Assembly (NCBI GenBank): GCA_001839685.1
Contig: MLAK01000696.1
Location: 39,816 to 75,426 of the forward strand
Source of the DNA: Tritrichomonas foetus
Taxonomy: Eukaryota > Parabasalia > Tritrichomonadida > Tritrichomonadidae
Reading direction: 5' to 3'
Length of the DNA: 35,611 nt
Below the pieces are notes generated by a model. The model searched no databases, was not told the origin of the DNA, and was given only the letters and a program-made list of their open reading frames with translations. The position numbers and the translations under genes are program-made. Shown here in pieces: positions 17,352 to 26,500 of this stretch. Every line of letters begins with the position of its first letter. The stretch's first letter is position 1.

Positions 17352-19859
17352 TTACCAATTTCCTCCAGTATACCGGACTTTAGCTGTGGAGGATTTTGGA
17401 GAGGGTCTTGCTGACATATTCTTTTTGGCAGAGTTGTGGACTGATGGTGTATGTCGGGGAGACGCTCTCGGTGAAGCCCTGGAATACCTTGATCCTATAC
17501 TTCTATTTAGATCGTTATCATCACCTCGATTCGAATTACGTGATGATGGTCTTGAATTTGATTGCTTAGCATACCTATTTTTCATATTTTCTATATTCTT
17601 TCCTAACAGTGGACTAAGTTTTACGATTATATCTACAATTTTCTCACTTGGATATTTTTCTTCAAATGAAAGTAACTCTCTAATTGCATCATTTCTAGTT
17701 TCTTGTCTGGTAAGTCTTGATAAAATACCAAGAAATTCGAATAAATCATCATTTGTTGCCATTGCCGAAATACTGTGCATGTTTGCATCAATTTCAGAAA
17801 GATTGTTATTATTATTTGTTGTCATTAATAATTTCTCTTCAATGGTTCGACACATTTCTGCCTCAAAATCTTGTTGTTTTTCAAGAGATACAATTTCAGA
17901 TAAAAGTGTACGACATAAAATTCCACGAAGATCGTCTTTAGCAGGAAATTGGCTCATTGATGATTTCACAAAAGCACGAAGTTGTGACAGTTCGGTTTGA
18001 TTTTGACTAACGGAAATCAATTGAATTCCAACTGTAAAAGTTTGAAATGCAAATGAACGACGTGTTTGTGTTTCATAATTTCTTCCAATAAAATCGATTA
18101 ATGTTTCGAATATTGATACATTTGAATGAATTGAAACAACTACAAAACCAATAGATAATAATGCATCCATAAATTCTACAGGACAGGTTGTTGAAAATTC
18201 ACAAAGCGCAGATATTAGCCGAACAAAATCATCTAGGTTAATTTCATTAATAAATAATGGTTCAGACAAAAATGAATGCAAACAATAAAGCAAATAACGA
18301 ACTTCACGAACATCAGTTGGTGATTTTTCAAGTGTATCTAATATAAAGCCGAAAATATTTCGACTATCATCTCCATCACATGGACTTCCTTTAATAATTG
18401 TAATATAATCTTGAAGTCTAGAAACAGGATCTTTGATATGTTGAGCCTTTCGTGGAGAGAGCGGCATTAATCTATTTAGTAATTTGTTGCATTCTGCACT
18501 TATTACAGGTTTTCCTTCAACGCAAAGTTCTTTTAATTGTCCTTCAACACTTTGCAAATTTGTTGATGCTTTTAATTCATCAAATACATGCGTTATAATT
18601 GCCAGATGATCAAGAGAAAGCGACATTAAAAGTGATTCATTAAAGTCTTTTTCTTTGCTATATTTTCTTAAATGTGTCATTAAATATTTAAAAGCTTCAC
18701 TTTCTGTTGCTGTGCACCACAATATAATTGGCATTATAGTTTTAACTTCTTTAGACGTTAAAACAAACTTTTCTGAACATTGTCCAAACATATCAATAAG
18801 CAAATTTAATGAAGCTTGTGAAACATTTAATTGGAATCCTAAAAATTGAATCGAACACCATCTCAGAATAATATCAACAGAATTTTCAAAGTTTTTAATT
18901 GAGCTTTCGAATATTTCACGTAAACGATCAACTGCAAAGACTCGATAAGAGCTTTGTTGGGAAAGTAACAAATCACTTACTTCATCATCAAACACATCAC
19001 GAATATCAAGTGAAAGTCTTCTCATAAAAGGAACAAAAGTTGAAACATCAGTAATTAAAAACATTCCATCTGATTCTTTTAATTCACTTTGACGTTGTTT
19101 TCTGAGAAATGCAGATGTATTTAAATATATTACTTCTTTTGGTTTTTTGGATGGCTCATTATGACTAACAATATGCAAACTATTATTTAAGGCCTCATTT
19201 TGGGAAGTTAATTTTTTCTCCAAAAATGTGGAAAGTATTTTTTTGTGTGACGGCGAAAGCTTTTCAAAATTATTTTGAAGATATGTTAAAAATTGATCAT
19301 TTTTGAAGAATTCTTGAGATTTGTTTTTAATCGTCATATTTTTATCTTCATAGCAATGAATGATGAAATTGAATACATTTTCGAAATCTCCGTCTGTAAA
19401 ATCGTCTAAATGCGTAAGTAATAGCGAGATTAATTCAAATTTTCCCTCATAGCTAAAATTATTGGCTGCTTCGGAAATGCATTGAGTCAGGTGAAAAACG
19501 CGAGATTTTGAAACTAACGAATTGATAGTTCGAATTGACTGTTCGCGAATGTTAGATCGGCTATCATTGATGCATTGGAAAACATTATGAAAAATCGATG
19601 AGATATTATTAAGCGCGTCTTTTTCGATATTTTGGCATAAAGCTTCGAGTATTTTCATTGATCGTTGTACTAGGTTTTTATTTTCGTCGGAAATAAAATT
19701 GTTAAGAACAGGAAGACAAGATTCAACTTCAATATTTGAAATTGGTTCGTCTTCATCCATTAAAAGTTCTTCGACATGTTCGATGAATAAGCGCTTTTCA
19801 ACCCATGTACTTGCATGAAGAGCTGATTCAATTTCTTCTTTTGAAAATCGATTGCTCAT
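17352..19859 (-). CDS. XMAP215/ch-TOG-like microtubule regulator, short form
   Basis: From the ATG at 19859 the protein has 835 residues. The open frame extends 13 codons further only through a TTG. An N-terminal TOG-type HEAT array (about residues 1-235) has ISDENKNLVQRSMKILEALC and INDSRSNIREQSIRTINSL, and it ends LSPSHKKILSTFLEKKL, like the end of a ch-TOG TOG domain. A second array (about 290-470, with VDIILRWCSIQFL and SASLNLL-type helices) matches the TOG5 region. A C-terminal helical block including DLFEFLGILSRLTRQETRND and LLSFEEKYPSEKI matches the conserved ch-TOG C-terminal domain. The last 60 residues are rich in S, R, N and P, suited to microtubule-lattice contact. XMAP215 proteins bind tubulin and speed plus-end growth. 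Animal members have five TOG domains in about 2000 residues. This one appears to keep only the C-terminal portion. CLASP is an alternative. Confidence 0.7.
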   Translation of the reverse strand: MSNRFSKEEIESALHASTWVEKRLFIEHVEELLMDEDEPISNIEVESCLPVLNNFISDENKNLVQRSMKILEALCQNIEKDALNNISSIFHNVFQCINDSRSNIREQSIRTINSLVSKSRVFHLTQCISEAANNFSYEGKFELISLLLTHLDDFTDGDFENVFNFIIHCYEDKNMTIKNKSQEFFKNDQFLTYLQNNFEKLSPSHKKILSTFLEKKLTSQNEALNNSLHIVSHNEPSKKPKEVIYLNTSAFLRKQRQSELKESDGMFLITDVSTFVPFMRRLSLDIRDVFDDEVSDLLLSQQSSYRVFAVDRLREIFESSIKNFENSVDIILRWCSIQFLGFQLNVSQASLNLLIDMFGQCSEKFVLTSKEVKTIMPIILWCTATESEAFKYLMTHLRKYSKEKDFNESLLMSLSLDHLAIITHVFDELKASTNLQSVEGQLKELCVEGKPVISAECNKLLNRLMPLSPRKAQHIKDPVSRLQDYITIIKGSPCDGDDSRNIFGFILDTLEKSPTDVREVRYLLYCLHSFLSEPLFINEINLDDFVRLISALCEFSTTCPVEFMDALLSIGFVVVSIHSNVSIFETLIDFIGRNYETQTRRSFAFQTFTVGIQLISVSQNQTELSQLRAFVKSSMSQFPAKDDLRGILCRTLLSEIVSLEKQQDFEAEMCRTIEEKLLMTTNNNNNLSEIDANMHSISAMATNDDLFEFLGILSRLTRQETRNDAIRELLSFEEKYPSEKIVDIIVKLSPLLGKNIENMKNRYAKQSNSRPSSRNSNRGDDNDLNRSIGSRYSRASPRASPRHTPSVHNSAKKNMSARPSPKSSTAKVRYTGGNW

Positions 19860-19881
19860 CTTTTTGTGTACGTTTAAAAAT

Positions 19882-19891
19882 AAAATATTGA
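19882..19891 (-). promoter_or_regulatory. Initiator-like TCAATATTTT upstream of the XMAP215-like gene
   Basis: On the reverse strand TCAATATTTT begins about 32 bases before the ATG at 19859. Its position supports that ATG over the earlier TTG, which lies upstream of the motif. Confidence 0.4.
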
Positions 19892-20673
19892 TGGCCAAAT
19901 TTGCCTTGTAATTTGAATGATTTCTGAATTACTAACTTTTTGATTAACTTCATGTGAAATTCTGGCGGTTTAAGGTTAAATTAATGTCAATCTGAAATAA
20001 GATATTCCAAATACTAAATTGTTAGATTACACTCATTGGATCATAAAATTTGATATTCTCTTTTGAAGAGCTTTGCAATGGATAATTAGGAGATAAGATT
20101 TGATTTCAGAAAATAAGATGAATTTGGTGATTCAATGAATAAACAAGAATTTAATTTTTATTTATATAATAAAATATTATATATATCTTATATATCTAAT
20201 AAAAATGGAATTATAATCAATATTTATTGATATATTATGGAAATTTCTCGATCGCAATTTCATATACATTAGGTGAATATTTCTGAGTATATTGAAAAAA
20301 TTGAATAATAATTATCTACTAAACTATGATAGTTATATTATTTTCACATAAAATATATTCTAATATAATAGAGCTATAAATGCTGATTAAGATGATAAAT
20401 ATGAAAGTTAGTTGATAACTATAATAATCATGGAAAATATATTTAATAATTCAGAGAATTCAAAAAATTATTACATAAAATTGATTATATCTTGTTAATG
20501 CACATTTAAATGATAAATCTTATACTAAAAGAATATTACATATAATTTTAAAATAATATTACTGGCAAATAAAATACGAAATCATGATTAAAATGATGGT
20601 AAAATAATGATTAGAAAAAAGATCTATGATTCAACAACTTATCGTATAATTTTTATTATTTGAATGAATATAT
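19892..20673. other. Divergent promoter region, extremely AT-rich
   Basis: About 780 bases separate the start of the XMAP215-like gene (-) from the PH-domain gene (+). The middle (about 20130-20600) consists almost wholly of A and T with short TATA-type repeats. No gene is seen. It probably carries the upstream sequences of both genes. Confidence 0.5.
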
Positions 20674-20683
20674 TCAAATTTTT
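20674..20683 (+). promoter_or_regulatory. Initiator-like TCAAATTTTT upstream of the PH-domain gene
   Basis: TCAAATTTTT begins 34 bases before the ATG at 20708. It resembles the TCAATATTT elements of other genes here with one internal change. Confidence 0.3.
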
Positions 20684-20707
20684 CTGAGGCTAAACCAATT
20701 TGTGAAT

Positions 20708-21103
20708 ATGAAGTCATCAACATCAATCGAAAACCCAGATTCACTTCATACTCTCTCTAAATTCAAACTCAAGCCACTACTCCCATCTTTATGGTCCAAA
20801 CTTGAGGAACTTCTGGTTTCATTAAATGTCGAATATTTTCTTGATAATTCTTTGAAGGAAAAAAAGATAAAAAAGATAAAGAAACATGGATTTTTATTAG
20901 TTACATTTGGTGCCATCTACATTTTCAAAAAGAATCTCCTCACTGAATCAGCACTCAAATATCGAGTTTCTTATCTTGATATCAAAAAGGTTGAAGTTTA
21001 CGAAGGAAAGTATTTTTCTTTATTCTTTGAAAATGAAGATTATCTTCGAGTATATTCTAAAAAATCACAACAAATTTGTGAAGTGCTGTCAAAAATCATT
21101 TAA
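20708..21103 (+). CDS. PH-domain N-terminal part of a CARMIL-like protein
   Basis: From the ATG at 20708 the product has 131 residues. The open frame begins earlier only through a TTG. The sequence has the strand pattern of the non-canonical PH domain that opens CARMIL/LRRC16 proteins: HGFLLVTFGAIYIFKK, then YRVSYLDIKKVEVY, then YFSLFFENEDYLRVY, closing with a helix ICEVLSKII. The middle strands match the CARMIL segment reading FLLLSLHEIYLL...FNYLDIREVHVF. In CARMIL this domain binds membrane lipids. The frame ends at a single TAA. The LRR gene starting at 21167 is in the same frame with no other stop between, so this may be the front of one gene. A stand-alone PH protein is the alternative. 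Confidence 0.65.
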   Translation: MKSSTSIENPDSLHTLSKFKLKPLLPSLWSKLEELLVSLNVEYFLDNSLKEKKIKKIKKHGFLLVTFGAIYIFKKNLLTESALKYRVSYLDIKKVEVYEGKYFSLFFENEDYLRVYSKKSQQICEVLSKII

Positions 21104-21166
21104 GAATGCACTTTTGGTGTGCAAAATTTAATTTTACCTTCTTTTATTTCATTAAATCAGCCAAAA

Positions 21167-23311
21167 ATGGATTCAACAGAAAATAAAACTCAAAATGTCA
21201 AAGTTTCATTTAATAACAACTCTGATAATAATGATACACCATGCAACGATGGCATTGTTTATGGAGAAAAAGTAATTAAAAGACCAGAAAATGCGTTGAT
21301 AAAAAGATCAATCTTCCTTGCGCACTTTTATGATAAAAAAGGAATGATTTTGGATTTTGCGAAATATTTTGAGAAATTTGAATCGAAACTTGGTAATACT
21401 TTAAGTATAGGTCCACATTTTCACCCAGGAAATTTTTCTTTGGCTTATGGACATGCAATTGGTTGGGAAGCATCTATTGATAAAGTTGCATTTATGAGAT
21501 TTAAATCTTCAAAGTTTTCTTCCCTTTTTGAATCATTGTTGATTAATGCTCAAACAATTAAACAAATTTCTTTTACTGATTATTCCCAAAATGATCAAAA
21601 TATTCCTGAAATTAAACTTTATAAAGTGGATGAGACAAATGTAAAAAGCTTTTGGTTTCATCGAAGTTTTTTTCCTATCATTGAATCTTTTTTAAAAGGA
21701 TGCATCGATTATCAATGTTTAATAGATGAGTTCATTATTTCTTCATGTACTTTGAAAGCTTCAGATTTAGCAAAAATGTTTAAATGTATGGCTCAAATCG
21801 AATGCTTTATGGAGTTGAAAACAGTGGCAATTTATAAAAATAATGTGAAGCCTTTCCCTTTACAACAATGTGGAGTTTTCCTAGAATCTGCCAGTTATCT
21901 TGAAACACTTTTAATTTCAGACACTGTAGTTGATGCTTCGCAGATTTTAACAGCTGTTTGTCAATCAAAATCTCCATTAAAAGTCCTCAAATTAACAAAT
22001 TTAAAGTTCAATTCTGCAATTAATTGTGATAATTTAGATATTCCAAGTAACTTAGTTTATGTCGATTTTTCAAGAAGTATGTTTCAAGGATCAACATTAA
22101 AAGATATTTTAACACTTTTTACGAAGAATTCCCCGATTTCACAACCGATTATGCTTCGAATGTCCAATATTGGCATCAACGATATTTCACTAACTGAAAC
22201 ATTTAAATATCTCAACAAACATTTGAGTAGTTTGAAACCCAATATTTGTGAATTCGATTGGTCTAGTAATATTTTGCCTGATGATGCTATAAATTATTTC
22301 TTTAATTTCTTACATACTCAGACCAAACTTAGAATTTTAATATTGAATGCGATTTCATTAAACAAACAAGGAGATTTCTTCAAACAATTAGAAAAATTAA
22401 TCTTCACTATTCAGCTTCCTGGACTTGATATGAGATCTAAATTATATAAAAAGTTTGCAATTCCTTTCTTTGAAGAGCTGAAAAAAGCGACTTTCCTTCG
22501 AAGATTATGTGTTATAGTCCATAATGGAGGTGATGAATGCTTGGAAAAGCTCATGGAATTGATCAAATTTTTGCCAATGTTAACAGAATTCGCGGCAGAT
22601 GGTTTTAAACCAAAGAATTTGGATCTATTATTAAAAGTATGGAATGAAGTAGCCAAAAGTACAACTATAAAAGCAAACGACTGTCCTCTCAGGGAACTAA
22701 AGAATTTAAATATCCAAATTAATGATTTAGATAATAAAAGTAGAGAAATGATGAAGATAATTATGAGTCGACCACGTCCATCAAATCCACAACAAAGAGC
22801 AGATTTTATCATAGAACAATTACATGCACAGTTTGATTCATTATCAACAACAGAAGGCCAAACAACAGATGTATTTTATGGAACTTGTTCAACACCATGG
22901 ATTGATGCTACACCAGATTCTCGATTGGCAGATTTGGAAAAAACCAATGTAAGTGATGATGAAAATGATGGCATATTCATACATGATGAAAATGAAAAAG
23001 CGAATAATAGTATCCTTGTGAATCAATACATTCACCATGAAAAAATCAGGCCTACTCGAATGTCTGATCTAAACAATGATGAAGATGAAGATCCGAAGAA
23101 AAAAGAGATGAGCCCAAGTAAGAGAGAAAGATTAAATAGTTTACATGAAGAAATATTTAATCATAGTGATGAAATAATTGATACATCAGACAAAAATGAT
23201 GAGAATATACATGTAAATGACCTCAAAAATCAAAATGAATATATCGATAATTTTGGTTATGATAATTCACAGAAATTTCCTGAAGAGGAGGATTTCCCCT
23301 CACAAAAGTAG
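21167..23311 (+). CDS. CARMIL-like leucine-rich repeat protein
   Basis: From the ATG at 21167 the protein has 714 residues. The frame continues upstream without a stop to the TAA at 21101. The LRR array covers about residues 75-560 with long ribonuclease-inhibitor-type repeats such as LKVLKLTNLKFNSA, LVYVDFSRSMFQGS, NICEFDWSSNILPDDAIN and LRILILNAISL, as in the CARMIL horseshoe. A region near 565-600 (MSRPRPSNPQQRADFI) closes the array. The rest, to 714, is a disordered acidic tail rich in D, E and N. CARMIL proteins bind capping protein and control actin filament ends at the membrane. I did not identify a definite capping-protein interaction motif in the tail. TCATTAAATC at about 21149 could be its own initiator, which would make this a separate gene. 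Confidence 0.7.
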   Translation: MDSTENKTQNVKVSFNNNSDNNDTPCNDGIVYGEKVIKRPENALIKRSIFLAHFYDKKGMILDFAKYFEKFESKLGNTLSIGPHFHPGNFSLAYGHAIGWEASIDKVAFMRFKSSKFSSLFESLLINAQTIKQISFTDYSQNDQNIPEIKLYKVDETNVKSFWFHRSFFPIIESFLKGCIDYQCLIDEFIISSCTLKASDLAKMFKCMAQIECFMELKTVAIYKNNVKPFPLQQCGVFLESASYLETLLISDTVVDASQILTAVCQSKSPLKVLKLTNLKFNSAINCDNLDIPSNLVYVDFSRSMFQGSTLKDILTLFTKNSPISQPIMLRMSNIGINDISLTETFKYLNKHLSSLKPNICEFDWSSNILPDDAINYFFNFLHTQTKLRILILNAISLNKQGDFFKQLEKLIFTIQLPGLDMRSKLYKKFAIPFFEELKKATFLRRLCVIVHNGGDECLEKLMELIKFLPMLTEFAADGFKPKNLDLLLKVWNEVAKSTTIKANDCPLRELKNLNIQINDLDNKSREMMKIIMSRPRPSNPQQRADFIIEQLHAQFDSLSTTEGQTTDVFYGTCSTPWIDATPDSRLADLEKTNVSDDENDGIFIHDENEKANNSILVNQYIHHEKIRPTRMSDLNNDEDEDPKKKEMSPSKRERLNSLHEEIFNHSDEIIDTSDKNDENIHVNDLKNQNEYIDNFGYDNSQKFPEEEDFPSQK

Positions 23312-23558
23312 ATATTTAATTGTTTAAATTTATTATATACTTTATTTTGAAACTAATAAAACATCATATTCATCAATTTTAATTCAATCACATATTATTT
23401 TAATCTTACAACATATTATTTTTATTATTTTTTAAAAAAAAAAAAAAAAAAATAAAAAAATAAAAAAAAGAAAGAAAAATACGCGCATATATTTATTGTA
23501 AATATAACACAATATTAAATAGGATCTAGACCGATGAAAAAGAAAATACATAAAAGAA
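23312..23558. other. Convergent spacer with A-rich tract
   Basis: This short AT-rich spacer lies between the CARMIL-like LRR gene (+) and the HECT gene (-). A poly-A and A-rich tract covers about 23432-23480. Homopolymers of this kind can cause assembly length errors. Confidence 0.6.
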
Positions 23559-26500
23559 TTATGCAAGTTCAATTGTTCCAGTACATTCAACTGCAATCTT
23601 CATCATTCGATAAGCAATTTCATATGATGAGTATCCTGGATAGTGAAGTTGATGGAAACATGTTGATGCAGTTGGCAAAGAGTCTCTTATACCAGAGCTA
23701 TCAACTTTCAAGAAAATATCACCACCTTTAATCTGTGGAGGCAAATTTACTCTTGCTGTGGCAAATTTTAGTAATAAAGCTCTTTCCTCAGGTGTAAAAG
23801 CTTCAATAACTCTCCAAAAGATGAAAATTTGAGAATCTTCAATACCTGAAAAATAAGTAACTCTTTTCAAAGCTTCTACAGAAATATCTTTCGGCCCACA
23901 AGCAGCAAACTCAAGAGTCTCTGCATCTAATGTTGGTGGTAAGTTGAAGTTAAAGTTCTTTAGCATTCCTTCTCTCATATATTCTAAATTTTCCTTTAGT
24001 TCACTTAATCGGAATTCATTTGCTAGAGAAATATACAAACCGCAGTTTGAAAGCGTCACTACTTCAGTTTTTCCTCTTTGTGTTAGAGTTTTTTCTCTTC
24101 CAGAAGAATCTATCACTGTGAATTTCATGTTAAATCTTTTTGCAAATTCATAATCAGTCATTTCACTATTCATTGCTTCTTGTAAAGATGTGATTAATAA
24201 TTTATAATTCACATCGATTGCGAAAATTTGCTCAATGGTAATTTCCCCATTAATTAAATAATTCCAAACAAGAGGAGGGAAATTAAATTGTTGAACAAGA
24301 CCAGTTCGAATTGCTATTGCTATTAAAGCACCAGCAAAATGATATTGTTGTGGTATATTGGTATTTCTTATATCAGCAATTGGAATAACACAATCACGAT
24401 AGTCGCCAATATCATTTCTTCCATTTGGCGTCATTACAACCAGTCCACAATTTGTTGAACATAAATCAGATGCACACTCAGCAACAAGTTCACGAGCAAC
24501 ACCCCCAGCATCAATCCCTTGTTCATTCGTAAACTTGACATGCCATGGATGATCACTGGCAACCCGATACTCAATTTCATCTTTGTATACACTCGCCATT
24601 TGATTCATTATTGTCATGTTCAAATTCGTTGTAATTCCTAATCTAATATCTGACGCAGCTTTTCGATTAATATTAAGGAATAGGGTTCGCTCAGTAGCTG
24701 AGTTCTCACGAATTAATTTTTGAAAATCTCTGATCTTTAAAATGGACCAAATTAATGGAGTGAAAAGATTGTTCGAAATTATCTTTAAATTAATTAAAGA
24801 ATGAACAATAAGCCAATTAACAATGACTAAAAACTTAGCACGAATCAGTCTGATGTTAATTGGAATGGTTTGTAATCGCTTAGTTGCAAATGTTATCGGC
24901 CTTTGAGAAATAAATGATGTATTTAAAATGGAGCTATCAAGTATAGTACTCTCGATACAATTCAAAATTTGTTGATCATCAGCTACTTTCCATTGTGTCG
25001 CAAAAAATCGAATATCATTCACAAATAGATCATGATACTTCGAACAGAAGTCACTTTGACTAATTTCTTCTTGACATTCAAACAAAAACATTAAAGAAGA
25101 CCAGCTTGATTCAACATTTCCATCACCTGAAATAATTTTTATGAAAAATGATTCTTCTTCAATCTTAAAAGCTTTATCAGGAGTAATATCCCAGGAATTA
25201 TCCATTGTTTGGGAATAAGATCCACGAATAATAAAGTCGCTAAGATTTCCTGTGATTGTTTTTGCAACAAAAGTGAGAGTACGAGGTGAGTAGGAATTGA
25301 AAGTGATTCTTAAAAGTGAATCAGAAATATTTTTAATAGAAAACGGTGGAAATTTGAGTGTGATGCAATACCAATCTTCAATTAATAAATGGAATGGAAA
25401 ACCAATAATTGTATTTGTCTGTTTAAATATTCTTCTTAAATTCATTATAACTTTTGAATATTCTTTTTTGCAATCAAAACTGTTTCCAATTACTTGAATA
25501 GGAAGTTCCAACATGAGTGATTTTGTATTTAGTGAGCTTAGCTCCAGTTTATCAGCTGGTGTCTGAAATTCGGGATAGAATGATTTCAATGGTAACAAAA
25601 TTCGTTCATTATATAATATTTCTTGATCATTTAAATAATCAGAAATAAACTGATTATTACCAAGATAGATAGCGAGTGCGTTCAGCGATGAAATATAAGA
25701 ACCGTGAATATCTGATGCACAAATAACAAGTTTATCTTCAATGAAATGAAATATATCTTCCATATATTTAGTGAAAAATGGTGATCTGGCAATAAGTGAT
25801 TCGAAAAACATTACATGAACTGTTTTTCGATATTTTTTCATATTTTTGAGTTTTGTGCTGTTATTATGTGCAAAAATGGAGAAATATTTCATTGATAAAA
25901 TTAAATCAAAGAATGTTCCTGCTAATGTAGAATTGTCATTTTTAATATAAGGAATTGCTGCAAATGTCTTACGGGAGCTGTTATAAAAAGAATAAGGATT
26001 GGCTTTCACTGAGTAAAGATTCTTAGAAAGATCACTTAAAAACCCAACTTCAACAATAATCCATCTGGTCACATCATCTCTATTAATTTGATAAGGGATA
26101 CTATTTTCATGGAAAGTTCGTATAACAGCATGCGGGTGATTCGGTTGGCATGAATGACTAAAGCCATCGGAAAATTGTTCATTCAAAATTTTCATCCATT
26201 CGTCTGCAAAGTCATTTAATCTGTTTATATCTGATTCAATATATTGAATAATTTTTTGTAAAGCATGTGAGGCAGAATGAAGAAATGGTAGTCTTGGAGC
26301 ATCCTTTAGAACATCATAATTAAAGTTGATGAACTTCATAGTTTGTTCTTTGGAATAATTTTCATTGTCGGAATATTTTGAATTGAAGACTGGTTCAAGA
26401 TGAACAACTAAACGAATAACCACATGAACAATGTGACAAAGAGTTAGATTGAACATTTGTATAATCTTTTCAATTGATATATTTGATGTAGAAATAAACT

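Noticed and set aside
17386..18000. A 204-codon forward open frame
   Set aside because: It is antisense to the XMAP215-like gene and starts within its coding region. Its composition (F, S, I, L rich) is that of a reverse shadow.
21101..21103. Stop-codon reassignment as the reason for in-frame stops
   Set aside because: All three stop codons end intact genes at expected positions (TAA for CYFIP and L17, TGA for PP1 and the WD40 gene, TAG for the HECT and LRR genes), and none occurs inside the long frames.
22411..22812. A 133-codon reverse open frame
   Set aside because: It lies wholly antisense to the CARMIL-like LRR gene, whose repeats explain the sequence better.
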